Under the pieces are notes generated by a model. That model was not told where the DNA came from. It saw only the letters and a list, made by a program, of their open reading frames with translations, and made no database searches. 11,197 nucleotides of DNA from an uncultured Lachnospiraceae bacterium (GTDB taxonomy: Bacteria > Bacillota > Clostridia > Lachnospirales > Lachnospiraceae). Location: positions 1 to 11,197 of the forward strand of contig CAJTXP010000077.1 in assembly GCA_910583615.1 (NCBI GenBank), in the 5' to 3' direction. The translations under genes and the position numbers were made by a program. Positions 7,201 to 11,197 of the stretch are shown here, one piece after another. Each line of letters opens with the position of its first letter. The stretch's first letter is position 1.

Positions 7201-10200
7201 ATCATGCACTTATCCCATGACGGGCGGTTTTCCCCAAACAATAAGGAATGGGCGAAAAGCCTTGTTCCTTCCGCTGACTGGCAGACAAGGGATTATATCG
7301 TCACGTCCCACCCGGCTGTTTTGGACGGTTTCACCAATCAGGCAAGGCGGTTTATAGAGCGTGACAGAGAACCGGAAAAAATGGCTGTACCGGAGCAGGA
7401 AGCGGAAATTTCCGGGGAAAATATTCAAAGTCCCGAACCGGAAAGTAAAGCCAGTGACAGTGAAAAAGCACTGATTGAAAGGCTTGCGGAAATGTCCGCA
7501 GTGGTAAAAATCTGCGGTGCGCTGTCCATGAAAGATGTGGTCGGCTGGAATGAGGACACCGGGGCGGTTGCCATTGAAGATACTGACAGGCGGTTAGAGG
7601 GAAAAGCGGTTTATGACGCTTTATTTTTGGAAGCCGCCGATTATGTCCTGATGCAGTCATTAAGCGACAATACGGAAAAAGCGGTGGAGATGGATATTCT
7701 GCTGAAGGAAGCACAAAAGTATGCGGCACGTTATGGGAATGAGCAGGAACAGCAGAAAGAAGAACATGCTGCGGAAGTTCCTGAAGCAGAGCCGGAGAGC
7801 CGCATGGGAGAACCGGAGAGGGAAACAGCGGAAACCATTGCGGCAGAGCCGGAGAGCGTTACAGAAAAGCCGGAAATTGTTACAGAAACAGAAAATGTCG
7901 CTGAAAAAGATGATTTCTCCGACATTGACACACAGGCAGTCCGGGAGCATCTGGAAAAAGCGGGAATCGTGGACGGGCAGCTTGTAGATGAAAATGCCTT
8001 AGAGAACGATCCGTTTATCCGTCAGGTCATGGGCGATGTGGAAGCATTGACAGGGCAAACAGGAGCAGAAAAATCATCAGTAAAAGTATCAGAAAAAGAG
8101 CCGGAGGTAGACAAGTCCGGCGCATCGAATTACCATATTTCATTCAATGAAGCCGAAAACACCGGGAAAGGATTTGCACCGAAAGAGAAGTTCCGGCAGA
8201 ACGTGGAAGCCATACGAACCCTCGAAAAGATAGAGGGGGAACGCCGCACCGCAACGCCGGAGGAACAGGAGGTCTTAGCAAAATATGTGGGGTGGGGCGG
8301 TCTTGCCGATGCCTTTGATTCTTCCAAAGCGAACTGGGTGAATGAATATCAGGAATTAAAGAGCCTGTTATCCCCGGAAGAATACGCTTCCGCAAGGGAA
8401 AGCACCTTAAATGCCCATTATACAAGCCCGGTCATCATTCAGGCAATCTATGACGCAGTAGGCAGAATGGGGTTTACCAGAGGGAATGTGTTAGATCCCG
8501 CCGCAGGGATTGGGAATTTCTATGGCTGTCTGCCGGAGGAAATGCAGGGAAGCAGGCTGTACGGGGCGGAGCTTGACGGGATTACCGGGCGCATCGCAAA
8601 ACAGCTTTACCCTCATGCGGACATTAAAATCACAGGATTTGAAAATACAAATTATCCCAATGACTTTTTTGATGTGGCGGTGGGGAATGTGCCTTTCGGA
8701 CAGTATAAAGTGTCTGACAGGCAGTATGACAAGCATAATTTCCTCATACACGATTATTTTTTCGCAAAGACTTTGGATAAAGTACGTCCGGGCGGCATCG
8801 TTGCCTTTGTCACTTCAAAGGGGACTATGGATAAGAAAAACCCGGAAGTGCGGAAATACCTTGCACAGCGGGCGGAGCTTTTAGGGGCAGTCCGGCTCCC
8901 GAACACAGCGTTTAAGGAAAATGCGGGTACGGAGGTCACTTCGGACATTCTGTTTTTAAAGAAGCGTGACCGGGTGTTAGACATTGAACCGGACTGGGTG
9001 CATCTGACGGAAAAAGACGGTATCGTGATGAACCAGTATTTCGCAGACCACCCGGAAATGGTACTCGGAAAAATGGAGATGGTTTCCGGGGCGCATGGCA
9101 TGGAAAGCGCCTGCCTGCCGGACACTTCCCTTCCCCTGTCGGCGCAGCTTAAACATGCGCTCTCTTATGTGGAGGGCAGCATCGAGCAGGCGGATTTTAA
9201 CGAGATTGAAGATGAACTGGCAAGGGAGAACATACCCGCCGATCCGGACGTGAAGAATTACAGCTATACCGTAGTGGACGATAAAGTGTATTACCGGGAA
9301 AATTCCATTATGAAGCCTGTGGACGTTTCGGAGAAAGCGGAGCAGCGCATGAAGGGCATGGTGGCGATCCGGGACTGTACGCAGGAACTGATAAACTTCC
9401 AGTTGGAAGAATACCCGGATGAAATGATTAAAAACAAACAGACGGAGTTGAATCAGTTATACGATGATTTCTCCAAGAAATTCGGTCTTATCAGTTCACA
9501 GACCAATAAGAGGGCGTTCAATCAGGATTCCAGCTACTGCCTGTTATGTTCCCTTGAAAATCTGGACGATGAGGGGAACTTCATTGGAAAAGCGGATATG
9601 TTCACGAAGCGTACCATTAAAAAGCAGGAAGTTGTGACGAGCGTGGACACAGCCAGTGAAGCGCTGGCGGTATCGCTTAGTGAGAAGGCGGGCGTGGATT
9701 TAGCCTATATGTCGGAGCTTGCGGACAAGAGCGTGGAGGAAATCACAAAGGAGCTTGCCGGGGTAATCTTCCAGAACCCGGTCACAGAGGAATGGGAAAC
9801 CGCAGACGAGTATTTAAGCGGGAACGTGCGGGAGAAGCTGTCAGTGGCGAGAACCTTTGCGGAAAACCACCCGGAATATGCCATTAACGTATCCTCACTG
9901 GAAAGCGTACAGCCGAAGGAGCTTGACGCATCGGAGATTGAGGTGCGTATCGGCGCAACATGGATTTCCACAAAATATATTGAGGACTTCATGCGTGAAA
10001 CTTTTGAAACGCCGGGATACCTGCTTGAACGTAAGACAATGGGCATACAGTATTCAGGCGTGACCGGGCAGTGGAACGTGAAGGGGAAAAATGCGGACAG
10101 GGGAAACGCACTTGTCAATATGACCTACGGAACAGGGCGGGCAAACGCATACAGGATTTTAGAGGATTCCTTAAATCTGCGTGACACCCGTATTTTTGAC

Positions 10201-11197
10201 ATTGTGACAGAGGACGGGAAAGAAAAAAGAGTCCTCAACAAAAAGGAAACCATGCTTGCAAGCCAGAAGCAGGAAGCAATCCGGGAAGCCTTTAAGGACT
10301 GGGTGTTTCGTGATCCGGAGCGCAGGCAGGATTTATGTGCAAAGTATAACGAGCTTTTCAACTCCACCAGACCGAGGGAATATGACGGTTCGCACTTAAA
10401 ATTCCCCGGCATGACACCGGACATTGTACTCAGACCGCACCAGCTTAACGCTGTGGCGCATCAGCTATACGGGGACAACACGCTGCTTGCCCATTGTGTA
10501 GGGGCGGGAAAGACCTTTGAAATGATTGCTGCGGCAATGGAGAGCAGGCGGCTTGGGCTGTGCCAGAAAAGTTTATTTGTTGTGCCGAACCATTTGACGG
10601 AGCAGTGGGCGAGCGATTTCTTACGGTTATATCCCGGAGCAAATATCCTTGCGGCAACAAAGAAAGATTTTGAACCCGCCAACCGGAAAAAGTTCTGTTC
10701 CAGAATCGCAACCGGGGATTATGACGCTGTGATTATCGGGCATTCTCAATTTGAGAAAATCCCGCTTTCCACCGAAAGGCAGATGGCGATGATTGAAAGG
10801 CAGATAACAGAAATTGAAATGGCAATCGAAGCCCTAAAAGCGGAGAATGGCGAGCGTTACTCCATTAAGCAGATGGAAAAGACGAAAAAATCCCTGTCCG
10901 CAAGGCTGAGCCGCCTGAACGATTCCAGCCGGAAGGACAATGTTGTGACCTTTGAACAGTTGGGCGTGGATCGGCTGTTTGTGGACGAGAGCCATAATTA
11001 TAAGAACCTCTTTTTATACACAAAAATGCGGAACGTGGCGGGCATCGCACAGACGGAAGCGCAGAAATCTTCGGATATGTTTGCCAAGTGCCAGTATATG
11101 GACGAACTGACCGGAGGGAAGGGCATCACATTTGCGACGGGTACGCCAATCTCAAATAGCATGACGGAATTATACACCAATATGCGTTATCTCCAGT
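4213..11197 (+). CDS. Giant ArdC-like / N6-adenine methylase / SNF2-like helicase protein (3' end beyond window)
   Basis: One frame stays open from ATG 4213 to the window edge (2328 codons). Residues about 5-115 (QLLIYAQRPDA, then WVNKGAKGIALL and RYVFDISDV) resemble the ArdC-type N-terminal DNA-binding domain. About 281-430 is a polar acidic linker overlapped by the tnpV-like frame. Three related modules follow (445-548, 595-699, 815-920), then a Glu/Pro linker (about 1177-1239). The methylase block has YVGWGGL (1358-1364), HYTSP (1402-1406), SAM motif I DPAAGIGNF (1428-1436) and motif IV as NVPF (1492-1495). The helicase begins near 2070 with VGAGKT (2096-2101), DESH (2258-2261) and ATGTP (2308-2312), and its C-terminal lobe lies outside the window. 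Known relatives are large polyvalent proteins of conjugative elements; phage P1 DarB is a comparable methylase-helicase that protects incoming DNA from type I restriction. A role in protecting or remodelling transferred DNA is inference. Confidence 0.93.
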   Translation, partial: MRKYDVISALSEETSKRVTRNEESWKKYLNTASRLYKYPFKDQLLIYAQRPDATACASIEIWNEKMHCWVNKGAKGIALLDEEGSPYTGLRYVFDISDVHKARRIGRFPQLWEMREEHQEAVLNRLEGIYGDTDKEAGFTDRIREIASRIAQDCYGELASDMEYLKEGSFLEELDGLNIAVRVRETLADSIAYTVLKRCGMEDAELAEEIQFPYIHEFNTVETLSHIGDSISDLSKPVLMEIGKAIGAYDREIAGKEASRNFVEKGLANTSDTRYNALKRESKTEDVQPTKQTGNAGERGNNDESDLREERGLHDTDVTGGRAAGGDAHEIRADEEELLTGTQEGDLHRASAEREAERASSDHSGAGGAEDGTADRADDEAGGSDGKTQGGEPDALGSEDEQHQALGGGNRAERAGIQPVSEEATEKTENKDLPEPDSGEPLPGLSLSGIEKGILQFDEFMVHKCPDIAGVMLFEPDKDKQTEYIKNSYRHKEFTEFYVGEERAGYRADENGLTVWKGSYLNRTAEATVSWEAVRDSIAFYMEKGEYLKEGQIPQWEEPKETEVYQQLSLFPTIEEQIGTIEAAQAGEKYIMPAAFSLPKEQLEAILRTGGGRDNSRSRIYAKYQQGKTPEEMAEFLKNEYRTTGKGFDFGSNPISVWFNESGMSVGYGMSAKENPVAVMGWQEIEGVVRSMVENGSYMGANEVFLVDAVERQRVSNDLFNFFWDGIGEAPESIPIKSHNHPESMTILCELLSTQEGRDVIAGELSHAKEQIEAGEKQIRWRYVKKPEHLLSEIADLSTEKTEYPVQDSVEVLHEDFITQDEIDERLTGGSNYHHGQFRIYEYFMEGHDKKENIAFLKNEYGTGGGAPALIGSDRSDEWHDSKGIKLGKGRIGDPYAKVLLKWNVVEKRIRELVNADKYLTPKGKEAFAQYKKEQAEEAMRREQEKLEHGVRVECKDAIEKAIAEKFDGYTLPRDTAEGVIRQYGKERVEIVLANTIMHLSHDGRFSPNNKEWAKSLVPSADWQTRDYIVTSHPAVLDGFTNQARRFIERDREPEKMAVPEQEAEISGENIQSPEPESKASDSEKALIERLAEMSAVVKICGALSMKDVVGWNEDTGAVAIEDTDRRLEGKAVYDALFLEAADYVLMQSLSDNTEKAVEMDILLKEAQKYAARYGNEQEQQKEEHAAEVPEAEPESRMGEPERETAETIAAEPESVTEKPEIVTETENVAEKDDFSDIDTQAVREHLEKAGIVDGQLVDENALENDPFIRQVMGDVEALTGQTGAEKSSVKVSEKEPEVDKSGASNYHISFNEAENTGKGFAPKEKFRQNVEAIRTLEKIEGERRTATPEEQEVLAKYVGWGGLADAFDSSKANWVNEYQELKSLLSPEEYASARESTLNAHYTSPVIIQAIYDAVGRMGFTRGNVLDPAAGIGNFYGCLPEEMQGSRLYGAELDGITGRIAKQLYPHADIKITGFENTNYPNDFFDVAVGNVPFGQYKVSDRQYDKHNFLIHDYFFAKTLDKVRPGGIVAFVTSKGTMDKKNPEVRKYLAQRAELLGAVRLPNTAFKENAGTEVTSDILFLKKRDRVLDIEPDWVHLTEKDGIVMNQYFADHPEMVLGKMEMVSGAHGMESACLPDTSLPLSAQLKHALSYVEGSIEQADFNEIEDELARENIPADPDVKNYSYTVVDDKVYYRENSIMKPVDVSEKAEQRMKGMVAIRDCTQELINFQLEEYPDEMIKNKQTELNQLYDDFSKKFGLISSQTNKRAFNQDSSYCLLCSLENLDDEGNFIGKADMFTKRTIKKQEVVTSVDTASEALAVSLSEKAGVDLAYMSELADKSVEEITKELAGVIFQNPVTEEWETADEYLSGNVREKLSVARTFAENHPEYAINVSSLESVQPKELDASEIEVRIGATWISTKYIEDFMRETFETPGYLLERKTMGIQYSGVTGQWNVKGKNADRGNALVNMTYGTGRANAYRILEDSLNLRDTRIFDIVTEDGKEKRVLNKKETMLASQKQEAIREAFKDWVFRDPERRQDLCAKYNELFNSTRPREYDGSHLKFPGMTPDIVLRPHQLNAVAHQLYGDNTLLAHCVGAGKTFEMIAAAMESRRLGLCQKSLFVVPNHLTEQWASDFLRLYPGANILAATKKDFEPANRKKFCSRIATGDYDAVIIGHSQFEKIPLSTERQMAMIERQITEIEMAIEALKAENGERYSIKQMEKTKKSLSARLSRLNDSSRKDNVVTFEQLGVDRLFVDESHNYKNLFLYTKMRNVAGIAQTEAQKSSDMFAKCQYMDELTGGKGITFATGTPISNSMTELYTNMRYLQ
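5105..5111 (+). promoter_or_regulatory. Internal ribosome binding site ahead of the nested tnpV-like gene
   Basis: AAAGGGG, inside a GGGGAAAGGGG run, lies 8 bases before ATG 5120 and 5 bases before ATG 5117. In the giant gene's frame these bases encode Glu-Arg-Gly within the linker. The spacing favours ATG 5120 and gives the nested frame its own plausible entry site. Confidence 0.55.
5120..5473 (+). CDS. tnpV: TnpV-like protein nested in the +1 frame of the giant gene
   Basis: A 117-residue frame lying wholly inside the giant coding region and shifted by one base. It begins MNLTYEKNGDYMIP, continues through PEGTLTKYGLMRKNYL and AEQRMELL, and ends IRHSAEEIVLKELVYSL. This agrees along its length with my memory of TnpV, a small protein first named in the mobilisable transposon Tn4451 and common in Clostridia elements; its function is not established. 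The sequence looks like a folded, mostly helical protein, whereas the giant gene's frame over the same DNA is low-complexity linker. ATG 5120 is preferred (well-spaced purine-rich site, typical TnpV start); ATG 5117 would add one Met. The frame is open back to 5048, but the upstream part is basic and unlike TnpV. The ancestral frame cannot be told from one sequence, and expression is not shown. Confidence 0.7.
   Translation: MNLTYEKNGDYMIPMLQVDEQPEGTLTKYGLMRKNYLQEHKKGIYTGLLLKGKLKEHLLTIQEQAEQRMELLTGQMMKQEGVTEKLKAENQMLWVQKMNNIRHSAEEIVLKELVYSL
5545..5856 (+). repeat. Protein module copy A in the giant protein (most diverged)
   Basis: Residues about 445-548 begin 72 bases after the tnpV-like stop. 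The copy starts LSLSGIEKGIL, then EYIKNSY at residue 483, a Gly-Leu-Thr-Val strand, SWEAV, and ends EKGEYL. The order and spacing match copies B and C (FLKNEY, Gly-hydrophobic strand, W, then Tyr-Leu/Met). Divergence is high, so homology is inferred from pattern. Confidence 0.5.
5995..6309 (+). repeat. Protein module copy B in the giant protein
   Basis: Residues about 595-699 read FSLPKEQLEAILRTGGG, then RIYAKY, EFLKNEYRTTGKGF (from residue 635), a Gly-Met-Ser-Val strand, GWQEIEGVV and ENGSYM. Starts and FLKNEY motifs of B and C are both exactly 660 bases apart (5995/6655 and 6115/6775), so the two copies are collinear. The related patterns in other ICE helicases that I recall suggest a conserved domain of unknown function. 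Confidence 0.65.
6655..6972 (+). repeat. Protein module copy C in the giant protein
   Basis: Residues about 815-920 read EDFITQDEIDERLTGG, then RIYEYF, AFLKNEYGTGGG (from residue 855), a Gly-Ile-Lys-Leu strand, KWNVVEKRI and ADKYL. It shares FLKNEY, RIY and the W-to-YL spacing with copy B. The gap between B and C holds unrelated sequence (KSHNHPESM and a Glu/Lys-rich helix). This copy looks closest to the module I recall from other ICE helicases. Confidence 0.65.
7741..7930 (+). repeat. Glu/Pro-rich linker with short direct repeats
   Basis: Residues about 1177-1239 of the giant protein are dominated by Glu, Pro, Thr and Ala (EPES, EPERETAE, TEKPEIVTETEN). GCAGAGCCGGAGAGC occurs exactly at 7786-7800 and 7843-7857, 57 bases (19 codons) apart, so the frame is kept. 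This is probably a flexible tether between the module region and the methylase. Such repeats could allow in-frame length changes by slippage. Confidence 0.6.

Larger units (their letters stand above)
1..11197 (+). mobile_element. Internal segment of a Clostridia-type integrative and conjugative element
   Basis: All genes point the same way and match the order known from Tn1549 / CTn2-CTn4-like elements: CD1107-type surface protein, topoisomerase III, small DNA-binding protein, then a giant methylase-helicase with a tnpV-like frame. The sequence directly shows tight gene packing (0 and 13 base gaps) and recognisable topoisomerase, methylase and helicase motifs. Assignment to an ICE is inference from known families. 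No integrase, relaxase, attachment site or terminal repeat lies in the window, so neither the element's borders nor its ability to move can be judged. A mobilisable island or a decayed element remains possible, although every frame seen is intact. Confidence 0.8.

Noticed and set aside
9705..10118. Antisense open frame of 137 residues inside the giant gene
   Set aside because: No domain-like pattern and a Ser-rich composition typical of reverse-complemented coding sequence.

Overview
The window is an internal piece of the conjugation and DNA-processing region of an integrative and conjugative element (ICE). It resembles the Tn1549 / Clostridioides difficile CTn2-CTn4 group found in gut Clostridia. 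This rests on gene content and order: a CD1107-type (DUF4366) surface protein, an ICE-type topoisomerase III, a small helix-turn-helix protein, and a giant N6-adenine methylase / SNF2-like helicase whose linker carries a tnpV-like reading frame. The purine-rich Shine-Dalgarno sites, packed head-to-tail genes and roughly even base composition fit a Bacillota (Lachnospiraceae-like) host. The exact host cannot be named from sequence alone. No integrase, relaxase, cargo gene or element end is visible.

Layout, all on the + strand. Positions 1-15 may hold the last codons of an upstream gene, overlapping the next start as ATGA. Positions 12-1667 encode a secreted, single-pass membrane protein with a cysteine cluster, an Ig-like region, a DUF4366-like segment and a strongly acidic cytoplasmic tail. 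topB (1668-3788) follows with no spacer. A 111-residue protein (3802-4137), which reads as an XRE helix-turn-helix joined to a ribbon-helix-helix-like tail, follows 13 bases later. A hairpin with a T-run (4160-4198) lies in the only real gap. From 4213 to the right edge a single frame stays open for 2328 codons and is cut off inside the helicase domain.

The giant protein reads, in order: an ArdC-like N-terminal domain; a disordered acidic linker; three diverged copies of a roughly 105-residue module; a Glu/Pro-rich linker; an adenine-methylase core with DPAAGIGNF and the unusual NVPF motif; a long conserved connector; and the first part of an SNF2-type helicase (GAGKT, DESH, ATGTP). It fits the multi-domain 'polyvalent' proteins that mobile elements are thought to deploy against host defences during transfer, as with phage P1 DarB. 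Together the genes suggest a cell-surface component, a topoisomerase for the transferred DNA, a small regulator, and a DNA-protection or remodelling factor.

The most notable feature is the nested gene. In the +1 frame inside the linker (5120-5473) lies a complete, ribosome-site-preceded, TnpV-like protein of 117 residues. The giant gene's own frame stays open through the same DNA but encodes only low-complexity sequence there. This is about 350 bases of apparent dual coding. Other points worth a second look are the threefold module, the possible HTH-RHH fusion, the terminator or attenuator ahead of the giant gene, and the non-standard methylase motif.
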